This document shows positions 1 to 6,516 of a stretch of 10,071 bases of DNA, piece after piece. The translations under genes were made by a program, and so were the position numbers. The number at the start of each line of letters is the position of its first letter. Positions within the stretch are counted from its first letter, which is position 1. The notes beneath the pieces are model-generated. The model was not told where the DNA came from. It saw nothing but the letters and a program-made list of their open reading frames with translations, and searched no databases. The DNA comes from an uncultured Erysipelotrichaceae bacterium (GTDB lineage Bacteria > Bacillota_I > Bacilli_A > Erysipelotrichales > Erysipelotrichaceae), in NCBI GenBank assembly GCA_902782955.1, contig CACZPD010000221.1, positions 1 through 10,071 of the forward strand, given 5' to 3'.

Positions 1-821
1 TCAGTCGTTCCCTTGGAATAGAAGCTCAGTTCTTCCTTTTCATGATCACGGAAGCGCAGGTTCTCCGCATTTCCGCCGAGTGAAAGGATCCAGTCCATGC
101 AGAATTTCCGCCAGTACGGGAACCATTCATCATCTTCGCCCGGACGGCAGAAGAATTCCATTTCCATCTGCTCAAATTCCCTTGTACGGAAAATAAAGTT
201 GCCCGGTGTGATCTCATTTCGGAAGGACTTTCCGATCTGGCAGATGCCGAACGGCAGCTTTTTGCGGTATGCGCGCTGAACGTTCTTGAAATCAACGAAC
301 ATGCCCTGTGCTGTTTCCGGACGCAGGTAGATCGTGCTCTTGGCATCTTCCAGTGTTCCCTGGAATGTCTTGAACATCAGGTTGAACTGGCGGATATCGG
401 TAAAATCATGCGCGCCGCAGTTCGGACACGGAATATGGTTTTCCTTGATATATTCCAGCATCTTTTCATTGGACCAGCCTTCACAGGTCACTTTACCCTG
501 TGTGTAGTTTTCGATCAGCTGGTCGGCACGGTGCCTGGTCTTGCACTGACGGCAGTCCATCAGCGGGTCGGAGAATCCCTTCAGATGTCCGGATGCTTCC
601 CAGACTTTCGGATTCATTAAAATAGCAGCCTGGATCTCTACATTGTTCGGATCTTCCTGTACGAATTTCTTCTGCCATGCCCGTTTGATGTTGTCTTTCA
701 GCATGACACCGTAAGGTCCGAAGTCCCATGTATTGCTCAGGCCGCCGTATATTTCTGAGCCCTGGAAAACAAAGCCCGTATTTTTGGCGTGTGAAACAAT
801 TAAATCAAATGTCTTTTCCAT
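1..821 (-). CDS. glyS (glyQS): Glycyl-tRNA synthetase, single-chain type, N-terminal part (cut by left edge)
   Basis: Charges tRNA-Gly with glycine in the cytoplasm. The first 273 codons are present; the reading frame runs off the left edge without a stop. Visible: N-terminal segment [20 protein letters not shown] (residues 16-35) typical of class II alpha2 GlyRS, a likely zinc-binding pair of knuckles (C90xxC93 and C132xxC135), [10 protein letters not shown] (166-175), and class II motif 2 around [10 protein letters not shown] and FRTREFEQ (200-218). This is the homodimeric bacterial/eukaryal-like enzyme, not the alpha-beta (glyQ/glyS) tetramer of Bacillus subtilis and E. coli. The start at 821 has a good Shine-Dalgarno GAGGGA (831-836) nine bases upstream. 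Downstream of recO with a 65-nt gap, the usual Firmicutes position. The short leader cannot hold a T-box. Identification is very secure; the anticodon-binding domain lies outside the window. Confidence 0.97.
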   Translation of the reverse strand, partial: MEKTFDLIVSHAKNTGFVFQGSEIYGGLSNTWDFGPYGVMLKDNIKRAWQKKFVQEDPNNVEIQAAILMNPKVWEASGHLKGFSDPLMDCRQCKTRHRADQLIENYTQGKVTCEGWSNEKMLEYIKENHIPCPNCGAHDFTDIRQFNLMFKTFQGTLEDAKSTIYLRPETAQGMFVDFKNVQRAYRKKLPFGICQIGKSFRNEITPGNFIFRTREFEQMEMEFFCRPGEDDEWFPYWRKFCMDWILSLGGNAENLRFRDHEKEELSFYSKGTT

Positions 822-861
822 GATAAGTGCTCCCTCATCCTGACTATTGTCAATCTTTTGC

Positions 862-890
862 AGTATAGCACTTTAAATCAGTGCAATCAA
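862..890 (-). promoter_or_regulatory. Probable glyS promoter overlapping the recO stop codon
   Basis: On the minus strand TTGATT (885-890) and TATACT (862-867) are separated by exactly 17 bp, matching the sigma-70/SigA consensus at 4/6 and 5/6 positions. Transcription would start near 855 and give a leader of about 34 nt before the glyS ATG. The -35 box overlaps the recO stop codon (887-889). The 17-bp spacer is a small dyad: GCACT and AGTGC arms around a 7-nt centre (868-884), which could be an operator or chance. No T-tract follows, so it is not a terminator. Pattern match only. Confidence 0.5.
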
Positions 891-1630
891 TGGTCAAAAA
901 GCCGGTGATAAAAGGAAAAAGAGCGGATTTTCATGCCTGAATAGGTCTCCAGGAAAGACAACAGCAGCGTGGTATCCTCATGGCGGACTTCCGTGTGGCT
1001 TTCCACGATCTCCAGATGTTCCATGCCGGCTTTGCATAACAGGCGGAACCGCTTCAGGTCCTCTTTTTTCCAGACCGGGATCCCTGCCTCTTCCGCGCAC
1101 CTTGCGCAGAGGAAGCCGCCGTGCTTCAGGGAGACTGCAGTGGCAGTGGTGCTGCCGCATTCACTGCATTCATCCACATCCGGCAGGATGCCGAAGATCC
1201 GCATAACGTCGCTCATCACCAGCGCGAGCACCAGGTCGGGATCCTTGCCGCTGTTGAGGGCGGTGAATGCCTGTTCCGTGATCCGGTATTCCCTTTCCGT
1301 ATCTTCGTTCTCATGTGACGTGAACAGATCCATGATCTCCGCCGCCACAGCCGCAGCCGCGGAAGCCTTCAGGTCTTCATGCAGGTAACGGTACAGGGAA
1401 ACGGTATGTGCCGTCTTCATCCGGAACATGTTTCTTTTCTCCTTATAATCAAATAAGAACTCCGCTTTTGTATACGGCAGCACGGCACCGGCATTCTTGC
1501 TTGACAGCTTTTTGACTCCGGCCGCAATAAAAGAGATCCTGCCGTACTCCTGACTCAGAACGGTCAGAATCAGATCTCTTTCTTTATAGTCTGCCTGTTT
1601 CAGGATAAATCCTGTTGTTTTATCATTCAT
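887..1630 (-). CDS. recO: DNA repair and recombination mediator RecO
   Basis: RecO works with RecF and RecR to load RecA on SSB-coated single-stranded DNA and anneals complementary strands. The 247-residue length is normal for the family. An N-terminal OB-fold region (about 1-80) begins with the typical TTGFILKQADYKERDLILTV. A helical C-terminal domain carries a four-cysteine zinc site, C155xxC158 and C175xxC178. An upstream in-frame ATG at 1735 would add 35 residues that read as a shadow of era in another frame (low-complexity, not RecO-like), so the start at 1630 is preferred. It begins inside era with an 8-nt overlap (ATGAATGA) and only a weak Shine-Dalgarno, which suggests translational coupling to era. 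The era-recO-glyS order is conserved in many Firmicutes. Confidence 0.95.
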   Translation of the reverse strand: MNDKTTGFILKQADYKERDLILTVLSQEYGRISFIAAGVKKLSSKNAGAVLPYTKAEFLFDYKEKRNMFRMKTAHTVSLYRYLHEDLKASAAAAVAAEIMDLFTSHENEDTEREYRITEQAFTALNSGKDPDLVLALVMSDVMRIFGILPDVDECSECGSTTATAVSLKHGGFLCARCAEEAGIPVWKKEDLKRFRLLCKAGMEHLEIVESHTEVRHEDTTLLLSFLETYSGMKIRSFSFYHRLFDH

Positions 1631-2519
1631 ATTCGTTTCCGTAGCCGCCGTATCCGTATTCCGTGATCCGCGCGTCCCGCGAACGCCATTCATCCTCGAC
1701 CCGGACGAACAGTTCCAGGAATACTTTCCGGTCAAGCAGCTTCTCGATATCTTTCCTTGCCAGCGATCCGATCTTCTTCAGCATCGATCCCTGTTTGCCG
1801 ATCATGATGCCCTTCTGGCTCTTCTTTTCCACGAGGATCACCGCCTGGATATAGCAGGCGCCTTTGCGGAACTCCTTGTTTTCGATCTTGACCGCAGCCG
1901 CGTGCGGGATCTCTTCTTCCGTGCATTCCAGCACCTTTTCTCGGATGATCTCGGCAATGCGGAAATTCTCCGCCCCGTCGCTGACGATCTCCGCCGGATA
2001 CAGCAGCTCCCCTTCCGGCAGATACCGGAATGTCGTTGTGATCAGGTCTTCAAAGGATCTGTCAAACTTGGCGGAAAGCGGGAAATACTCCGCGAAGTCA
2101 TAGCGTTCCTTCCATGAGATCAGGTTTTCCATGATCTTTTCCCGCGGCATTTTATCGACCTTGTTCAGGATCAGGAATACCGGCAGTCCGGCATTCTTCA
2201 CGATGTTCAGCACATAGGCGTCCCCTTTGGAATACGGGACGGACCCGTCCGTTACCAGATAGATCACATCCACGCCCTGCAGCACATCCACCGCCTGTTT
2301 GTTCATCCGGTCGCCCAGTCTGTATTTTGCCTTATGGATGCCCGGCGTATCGGTGAAGATGATCTGTCCTTCCTCCCTTGTCAGGATGCCCCGGATCTCG
2401 GAACGCGTGGTCTGCGGCTTATCCGAAACGATCGCGATCTTCTCCTGGACGAGATTGTTTATGAGTGTGCTTTTGCCGGCATTCGGCCGTCCGGCAAGCG
2501 CGATAAACCCGCTCTTCAT
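1623..2519 (-). CDS. era: GTPase Era
   Basis: Essential GTPase that binds the 3' end of 16S rRNA and acts in 30S subunit maturation, linked to the membrane and the cell cycle. The 298-residue protein has the GTPase domain in order: G1 GRPNAGKS (10-17), switch region KPQTTR (34-39), G3 DTPG (57-60), G4 NKVD (119-122) and G5 SAK (149-151). A C-terminal KH RNA-binding domain has the GxxG loop in GIMIGKQGSML (237-247). The start at 2519 overlaps the cdd stop as ATGA, which implies coupling; the in-frame ATG at 2648 would add 43 residues lying inside cdd and is rejected. The extreme C-terminus has a short Gly/Tyr-rich tail (GYGGYGNEYE) a few residues longer than I expect for Era. Lies between cdd and recO as in other Firmicutes, with ybeY in the same unit. 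Confidence 0.98.
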   Translation of the reverse strand: MKSGFIALAGRPNAGKSTLINNLVQEKIAIVSDKPQTTRSEIRGILTREEGQIIFTDTPGIHKAKYRLGDRMNKQAVDVLQGVDVIYLVTDGSVPYSKGDAYVLNIVKNAGLPVFLILNKVDKMPREKIMENLISWKERYDFAEYFPLSAKFDRSFEDLITTTFRYLPEGELLYPAEIVSDGAENFRIAEIIREKVLECTEEEIPHAAAVKIENKEFRKGACYIQAVILVEKKSQKGIMIGKQGSMLKKIGSLARKDIEKLLDRKVFLELFVRVEDEWRSRDARITEYGYGGYGNEYE

Positions 2520-2917
2520 CCCAGCACGTCTTCCATCGTGAACTGCATCGGAAGCAGTTCCGCGATATTCGTATCCTTTTCTTCCGTCCCGTTGGAAAGA
2601 TAGATCGGCGTATCCTGGTTCAGCAGTTCGCAGAGCACCTGGCGGCACATGCCGCAGGGAGCGCCCAGCCTGCCGCCGTCACTGACGATCGCGATGGCTT
2701 CGATATCATCTTTCCGGCATCCGTTGGAATACGCGCCGAATACAGCGTTCCTTTCAGCGCAGATCGTCGCGCCGTAAGAAGCATTCTCGACATTGGCCCC
2801 GTAGAATGTCCGGCCGTCCTTAGCCAGCACACAGGCGCCGACATGATAATGGGAATAGGGAGCGTAGGCGTTCTTCAGTGCCCTGAAAGCTTCCTGTATC
2901 AGCTCTTCTCTCGTCAT
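2516..2917 (-). CDS. cdd: Cytidine deaminase
   Basis: Hydrolytic deamination of cytidine and deoxycytidine to uridine and deoxyuridine in pyrimidine salvage; cytoplasmic, zinc-dependent. At 133 residues it is the short homotetrameric form found in Bacillus. The catalytic zinc site is complete: C53-A-E55-R-N-A with E55 as proton shuttle, and P87-C88-G-M-C91-R-Q. The substrate-binding segment YAPYSHYHVGA (18-28) and the NVENASYG stretch (42-49) are also typical. The start at 2917 has a strong Shine-Dalgarno GGAGGA a few bases upstream. The stop overlaps the era start (ATGA), and dgkA ends 9 nt upstream. Its coupling to deoC, also in the window, is metabolic (deoxynucleoside catabolism) rather than adjacent. 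Confidence 0.98.
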   Translation of the reverse strand: MTREELIQEAFRALKNAYAPYSHYHVGACVLAKDGRTFYGANVENASYGATICAERNAVFGAYSNGCRKDDIEAIAIVSDGGRLGAPCGMCRQVLCELLNQDTPIYLSNGTEEKDTNIAELLPMQFTMEDVLG

Positions 2918-2926
2918 ACTTCCTCC

Positions 2927-3259
2927 TCATATATGGTTCAAAAGGATCATGACCGCCGCCGTTAAGGCGATCAGGGCCGCGAACAGCACCGCCCCGGAGG
3001 ACATGTCCTTGATTTTGCGTATCCTTTCACTGTATGCCGTGGAATACAGATCGCATAATTTTTCTATACATGTATTCAGGATCTCCCCTGTGACCACAAG
3101 CCCGATGCACAGAATGACGATCAGCCATTCCGTACGGTCCAGCTTCAGCACGAAGCCGGCAATGACCGCCATGGCCCCCAGCACCAGCTGCAGGAAGACC
3201 GCGGGATCCAGAACAGCTTCATACAATCCCCTGAATGCGTCTTCAAATTTCTTTTTCAT
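2927..3259 (-). CDS. dgkA: Diacylglycerol kinase family protein, probably undecaprenol kinase
   Basis: Small integral membrane lipid kinase of 110 residues. In Gram-positives this family mainly phosphorylates undecaprenol to undecaprenyl phosphate, the wall lipid carrier, rather than diacylglycerol. Three membrane segments are visible, about residues 20-39, 46-60 and 88-108. The active-site stretch E59-x-x-N62-T63-x-I65-E66-K-x-x-D70 and the later K84-D85 with SSGAVL match the family. The start at 3259 overlaps the ybeY stop (ATGA), with only a weak upstream purine run, so it is probably translationally coupled. Flanked by ybeY and cdd in the standard Firmicutes order. Family assignment is certain; preference for undecaprenol is inferred from Gram-positive relatives. 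Confidence 0.93.
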   Translation of the reverse strand: MKKKFEDAFRGLYEAVLDPAVFLQLVLGAMAVIAGFVLKLDRTEWLIVILCIGLVVTGEILNTCIEKLCDLYSTAYSERIRKIKDMSSGAVLFAALIALTAAVMILLNHI

Positions 3260-3711
3260 GATCTCTTAATGATCGGATCAAGGATCTTCTTCTGAAGGTC
3301 CGACATGATCTTCTCATCCTCTTCCGTCATATGGTCATAGCCCAGGCAGTGCAGCAGTCCGTGGGTAAACAGGAAACAGATCTCCCGTTCATAGGAATGT
3401 CCGTACTCTTTTGCCTGTCTGCGGGCATAGTCGATATTGATGAATATATCCCCGAGATCGCAGTCCATCTCCTCCATCTCAAAATCCGCTTCATAGTCCT
3501 GCGCCGCAAAGGTGATCACATCCGTCGGGCGGTCGATGCCGCGGTAGTCACGGTTGATCTTATGCATGGATACAGAGCGCATGAACGTAACGGAAACCGT
3601 CTGGTCTTTCCTGACACGCAGAACCCTGCATGTCCTGTCCGCTATCTTTCTGAAATACGGTTCAAACGCATCGATATTCTGATTGGTACGGTTATATACT
3701 GTGATTTCCAT
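3256..3711 (-). CDS. ybeY: rRNA maturation endoribonuclease YbeY
   Basis: Zinc-dependent single-strand endoribonuclease involved in 16S rRNA 3'-end processing and ribosome quality control. The 151-residue length is normal. The metal site H117-G-L-L-H121-x5-H127 (family pattern H-x3-H-x5-H) is intact, preceded by the conserved DRPTDVITF (60-68) and LGDIFIN (86-92). The start at 3711 has a clear GAGGAG Shine-Dalgarno. It lies 19 nt downstream of phoH and overlaps dgkA by 4 nt. Sharing a unit with era, another 30S maturation factor, fits its role. Confidence 0.97.
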   Translation of the reverse strand: MEITVYNRTNQNIDAFEPYFRKIADRTCRVLRVRKDQTVSVTFMRSVSMHKINRDYRGIDRPTDVITFAAQDYEADFEMEEMDCDLGDIFINIDYARRQAKEYGHSYEREICFLFTHGLLHCLGYDHMTEEDEKIMSDLQKKILDPIIKRS

Positions 3712-3730
3712 AGATACTCCTCAGTGTTTA

Positions 3731-4684
3731 TTATCTGCCGGAAGATTCATATCTTTCGATGATCTTCTGTACGAGCGGGTGACGTACGACATCATCCCCG
3801 GTCAGCTGTATGATCTCGATCTCCTTAATGCCTTCCAGTATCTTCGCCGCCTGGATCAGACCGCTTTCGATATTCGGCTTCAGGTCGATCTGCGTGGTGT
3901 CGCCGGTCACGACCATGCGTGAATGAAACCCGAGCCTTGTCAGGAACATCTTCATCTGCATGGCTGTGGTATTCTGCGCTTCATCAAGGATGACATATGA
4001 GTCCTCAAGGGTGCGTCCCCGCATATAGGCCAGCGGCGCGATCTCAACGATTCCCCTTTCGATCAGCTTCTCTGTCTGTTCACGGCCGAGCATGACATTC
4101 AAAGCGTCATAGAGCGGCGTCAGATACGGGTCGACTTTTTCCTTCAGGTCACCGGGCAGGAAGCCGAGGTTCTCTCCCGCTTCCACGGCAGGCCTTGTCA
4201 GGACAATGCGCTTGACATCCCCGTTTTTCAGGGCGGTCACCGCCTTGATCACGGCCAGATATGTCTTGCCGGTACCGGCCGGACCGATCGCGAACACGAT
4301 CGGTGATCGTTCCATCGCCGTCACAAAATCATACTGTCCCTTTGTCCGCGGCGTAATGACTTTGCCCGACAGCGTCCTTCCTACGGTAACCGAATGATAG
4401 TCCTCAAAGGATACTTCCCTTCCGCTGCTGATCTGCCGGCAGGCATAGATCACATCCTGCGGCGAGATATTCCTGCCGCTTTTGATCACCGTGCATAATG
4501 CCGCAACGACATCCGATATCTTTTCAAAAACAGGATCGGAAACATCCTTGATATAAAGACTCTGATTGCGGAAAGAGAGTTCTGTATTGAAATATTCGCT
4601 AATGATATTCAGATTCTGATCAGAAGGTCCGACCAGTGAGATCAGGTCATAATCCCTCAGATCAGTTAAGTGAATTGTTCGCAT
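3731..4684 (-). CDS. phoH: PhoH-like ATPase (PhoH/PhoL family)
   Basis: Cytoplasmic P-loop ATPase of the PhoH family, thought to act in RNA metabolism with YbeY; the exact reaction is not settled. With the start at 4684 it has 317 residues, normal for the family. An N-terminal region of about 100 residues contains a KH-like segment (LVGPSDQNLNIISEYF, 17-32). The ATPase core has Walker A GPAGTGKT (134-141), the family stretch RPAVEAGENLGFLPGD (164-179), Walker B VILDEAQN (231-238) and VTGDTTQ (259-265). An in-frame ATG at 4705 would add seven residues, but it merges with the only Shine-Dalgarno (GGAGGA, 4698-4703) and has none of its own, so the second ATG is preferred despite a rather long 13-nt spacing. 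Separated from rpsU by a terminator and followed 19 nt later by ybeY. Confidence 0.94.
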   Translation of the reverse strand: MRTIHLTDLRDYDLISLVGPSDQNLNIISEYFNTELSFRNQSLYIKDVSDPVFEKISDVVAALCTVIKSGRNISPQDVIYACRQISSGREVSFEDYHSVTVGRTLSGKVITPRTKGQYDFVTAMERSPIVFAIGPAGTGKTYLAVIKAVTALKNGDVKRIVLTRPAVEAGENLGFLPGDLKEKVDPYLTPLYDALNVMLGREQTEKLIERGIVEIAPLAYMRGRTLEDSYVILDEAQNTTAMQMKMFLTRLGFHSRMVVTGDTTQIDLKPNIESGLIQAAKILEGIKEIEIIQLTGDDVVRHPLVQKIIERYESSGR

Positions 4685-4697
4685 AAATAAAAAGACA

Positions 4698-4738
4698 TCC
4701 TCCATTTATATAATATTCCATTTTTCAGCAAGTAAAAA
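4698..4738 (-). promoter_or_regulatory. Possible phoH promoter and ribosome binding site
   Basis: Behind the rpsU terminator the minus strand is AT-rich, with a TATTAT box (4710-4715) and a weak TTTTTA (4733-4738) 17 bp upstream that coincides with the terminator T-tract. Initiation would fall near 4703, directly at the GGAGGA Shine-Dalgarno (4698-4703). This would exclude the upstream ATG at 4705 from the message and supports the start at 4684. The -35 match is poor, so the call is tentative. A promoter somewhere here is expected because a terminator separates phoH from rpsU. Confidence 0.33.
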
Positions 4739-4757
4739 GAAGCCTTCGCTTCTTTTT
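4734..4757 (-). terminator. Intrinsic terminator after rpsU
   Basis: A perfect 10-bp inverted repeat, AAAAAGAAGC and GCTTCTTTTT, encloses a 4-nt loop (4744-4747). On the minus strand it starts at the last two bases of the rpsU stop codon and ends in a run of five T, giving a compact rho-independent terminator. The outer A-U pairs are partly the U-tract itself, so the effective stem is about AGAAGC/GCTTCT. The element is symmetric and could work on either strand, but no plus-strand gene is present. Readthrough into phoH remains possible. Confidence 0.72.
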
Positions 4758-4935
4758 AACTTCTCTTTCTCTTTTTTCTTGCGGCTTCCATCTTCAGCCT
4801 TCTCTTGACACCAGGCTTCACATAGAATTCTCTCTTACGGCATTCCGCGAGGGTTCCGTTACGGGAAACCGTGCGTTTGAAACGCCGCATCGCATCATCG
4901 AGATTCTCGTTATCTTTAACGATGATTCTTGCCAT
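4756..4935 (-). CDS. rpsU: Small ribosomal subunit protein bS21
   Basis: Ribosomal protein S21 of the 30S subunit, near the platform and the anti-Shine-Dalgarno end of 16S rRNA. The 59-residue protein starts [20 protein letters not shown], has the conserved core [19 protein letters not shown] (28-46) and ends in a basic tail (KKRKRS). An in-frame ATG at 4998 would add 21 unrelated residues and is placed before the promoter, so the start at 4935 is used; it has a strong G-rich Shine-Dalgarno (GGAAAGGGGGG). It has its own promoter upstream and an intrinsic terminator that begins on its stop codon, so it can be expressed as a single-gene transcript, as befits an abundant ribosomal protein. In Bacillus relatives it also follows mtaB (yqeV). 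Confidence 0.97.
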   Translation of the reverse strand: MARIIVKDNENLDDAMRRFKRTVSRNGTLAECRKREFYVKPGVKRRLKMEAARKKRKRS

Positions 4936-4969
4936 ATCACAACCCCCCTTTCCTTTCGCAAGCTTTGTT

Positions 4970-4998
4970 ATCTTATCAGAAAGAACTGATGAATGCAA
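4970..4998 (-). promoter_or_regulatory. Probable rpsU promoter
   Basis: On the minus strand TTGCAT (4993-4998) and TAAGAT (4970-4975) are 17 bp apart, and a TG one base before the -10 box makes an extended -10 (TGATAAGAT). Start of transcription would be near 4963, giving a leader of about 28 nt that carries the strong rpsU Shine-Dalgarno. It lies in the 70-nt gap after the hydrolase-like gene. The -35 match is moderate (3/6); the extended -10 compensates. Confidence 0.5.
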
Positions 4999-5005
4999 TC
5001 AAATA

Positions 5006-5848
5006 TTAACGCAGGATCCTGTCAAGATTCTCTTTGAGCCAGCTGAGATGTTCTTCATAGGCTTCCTTTTCCTGTTTATAGGATTCCCCGAAGAAGCGCA
5101 GCGGGTGCTCCGGATCGATCCGGCGGTGTATTCTCGCGTACACATCTGCCCTTGCCAGCACATCCCGGTATTCTTCCGCCTTTTCGGCATTGTCCTCATT
5201 CGTAAACAGCAGGAGCACCGGTTCCGGATGCAGTCCCGCCTGGGCGAAGCTGATCGGCACATAATCCAGGAACGGGTTGATGAACACATAGGCTTTTGAA
5301 AAATACGTTTTCTGGATCATATGAATACCTGCGATCAGGGACAGATATGCACCTGCTTCGATCCCCATCATGGCATAGTTCTCCATGTCCATATCATAGA
5401 TCCCGGCGTGATCCGCGAAATAACGGATCACATCCCCGATCTCATCCTGCGGATAACTTGTGACATGCACATCCACCTTGGTATAGGAAACGGAGACGAC
5501 GGACATGTTCATCATTTCTGCCAGATCGGCGCAGAAATCATCGATGTCATCCGCGTCATGATCGTAGAAATTCCCGCCGTGCGCCAGAAAGATGACCGGC
5601 TGGTTCACTTCCGGTGCCCGGTAAAGATTCACCCTGACCGGACGCTTGTTTTCTCTTTTTACATAGATCCTCTCACCCCGGATATCATCCTTCATGCCGG
5701 CAGCGGTCGCTTTCGCTGTCATGGATTCAACCGCCCAGTTCAGAAATGAATTGTTGTATCCGAGCAGGCTCCAGCCGATCGCACCGAGGATCAGGATCAC
5801 ATTTGCGACTATTCCGATATATAAAAGCATGTACCTAAAATAATACAT
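5006..5848 (-). CDS. Membrane-anchored alpha/beta-hydrolase-like protein, serine nucleophile replaced
   Basis: Not a gene I can name. The 280-residue protein opens with a hydrophobic helix (about residues 7-30), most likely an uncleaved membrane anchor, followed by an alpha/beta-hydrolase-like domain. HGGNFYDHD (90-98) resembles the oxyanion-hole HGG of esterase/lipase (HSL-like) proteins. The stretch MMGIEAGAYLSL (160-171) aligns with the nucleophile elbow G-x-S-x-G but has Glu164 in place of Ser. An acidic stretch at FTNEDN (215-220) and His248 in PEHPLRFF occupy plausible places for the remaining triad. As read, it should lack ordinary serine-esterase activity and may be a binding or regulatory relative, or use a different chemistry. 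Start choice is open: Met1 at 5848 or Met7 at 5830, both with weak ribosome sites and both in a hairpin. It lies 29 nt after deoC and 70 nt before rpsU, a place not occupied by such a gene in Bacillus. Confidence 0.72.
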   Translation of the reverse strand: MYYFRYMLLYIGIVANVILILGAIGWSLLGYNNSFLNWAVESMTAKATAAGMKDDIRGERIYVKRENKRPVRVNLYRAPEVNQPVIFLAHGGNFYDHDADDIDDFCADLAEMMNMSVVSVSYTKVDVHVTSYPQDEIGDVIRYFADHAGIYDMDMENYAMMGIEAGAYLSLIAGIHMIQKTYFSKAYVFINPFLDYVPISFAQAGLHPEPVLLLFTNEDNAEKAEEYRDVLARADVYARIHRRIDPEHPLRFFGESYKQEKEAYEEHLSWLKENLDRILR

Positions 5849-5852
5849 GCTT
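5825..5852 (-). other. Hairpin enclosing both candidate start codons of the hydrolase-like gene
   Basis: Perfect 9-bp inverted repeat AAGCATGTA and TACATGCTT with a 10-nt loop (5834-5843). On the minus strand it sits 25 nt after the deoC stop and is followed by TTATAT. The ATG at 5848 is in the first arm and the ATG at 5830 in the second. It may be a weak deoC terminator (short T-run), an element limiting translation initiation, or chance; a stem of this length with both starts buried is notable. Confidence 0.45.
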
Positions 5853-5877
5853 CTGCAAAATACAATTGTTATGCTTT

Positions 5878-6516
5878 TCAGCCGACAAGCTTGACGCCGG
5901 AACTGGTGCCGATGCGGTCCGCGCCGGCCGCGATCATCTTTTCAAATGTCTCCCTGTCACGGATCCCGCCGGAAGCCTTGACTTTCATCACATCGCCGAC
6001 CGTTGCCTTCATCAGGCGGATATCTTCCACAGCCGCGCTTCCCGTACCGAAGCCTGTGCAGGTCTTGACGAAATCCGCGCCTGCGGCCATGGCGTCCTTG
6101 CATGCCCTTGCTTTTTCTTCATCATTCAGGAGACCGGTCTCAATGATCACCTTCAGCACATGATCGCCTACTGCCTCCTTGACGGCTTTGATCTCATGGA
6201 TCACATACGCGTCATTATTGTCTTTCAGCATACCGACATTGATCACCATGTCCACTTCGTCAGCGCCGCTGTTCACCGCGTCAGCCGCTTCGAATACCTT
6301 CGCCTTTTCGCTCATCGCGCCGAGCGGGAAGCCGATGACCGTGCATGCCTTGACATCCGTTCCTTTCAGTTCTTCCTTCACAACAGGCAGCCAGCAGGCA
6401 TTGACGCATACGGAAGCGAAATCATGTTCCGCCGCTTCCCTGCAGAGCTTAATGATCTGTTCTCTGGTCGTATCCGGTTTCAGCGCGGTATGGTCGATAT
6501 ATTTGCTGTCTTTCAT
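5878..6516 (-). CDS. deoC: Deoxyribose-phosphate aldolase
   Basis: Class I aldolase that cleaves 2-deoxyribose 5-phosphate into acetaldehyde and glyceraldehyde 3-phosphate in deoxynucleoside catabolism; cytoplasmic TIM barrel. The 212 residues match the short Gram-positive form. Catalytic residues are present: the start motif YIDHTALKPD (6-15), Asp89 in EVDMVINVG, Schiff-base Lys151 in ADFVKTCTGFG, and Lys180 in KVKASGGIR. The more common TSTGF is TCTGF here. The start at 6516 overlaps the murE stop (ATGA), with a strong GAGGAGG site just upstream, so the two are co-transcribed and coupled. No deoxynucleoside phosphorylase or phosphopentomutase gene is adjacent; cytidine deaminase is in the next unit. 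Confidence 0.97.
   Translation of the reverse strand: MKDSKYIDHTALKPDTTREQIIKLCREAAEHDFASVCVNACWLPVVKEELKGTDVKACTVIGFPLGAMSEKAKVFEAADAVNSGADEVDMVINVGMLKDNNDAYVIHEIKAVKEAVGDHVLKVIIETGLLNDEEKARACKDAMAAGADFVKTCTGFGTGSAAVEDIRLMKATVGDVMKVKASGGIRDRETFEKMIAAGADRIGTSSGVKLVG

Noticed and set aside
868..884. GCACT/AGTGC hairpin as a recO terminator
   Set aside because: The stem is only 5 bp and no T-run follows; the same bases fit the spacer of a promoter better.
822..886. T-box leader ahead of glyS
   Set aside because: Only 65 nt between recO and glyS, too short for the specifier stem and antiterminator, and no T-box consensus is visible.
887..1735. Longer RecO beginning at the ATG at 1735
   Set aside because: The 35 extra residues are era read in another frame, have no RecO character and lack a ribosome site; the family start motif begins right after the ATG at 1630.
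1623..2648. Longer Era beginning at 2648
   Set aside because: The 43 additional residues lie wholly inside cdd; the ATG at 2519 is followed directly by the canonical Era N-terminus and forms an ATGA overlap.
4993..5002. TTGATTGCA shared by the rpsU and glyS upstream regions as a common regulatory box
   Set aside because: The nine-base match sits in different positions relative to the -10 boxes (it gives correct spacing only for glyS), so coincidence is likely.
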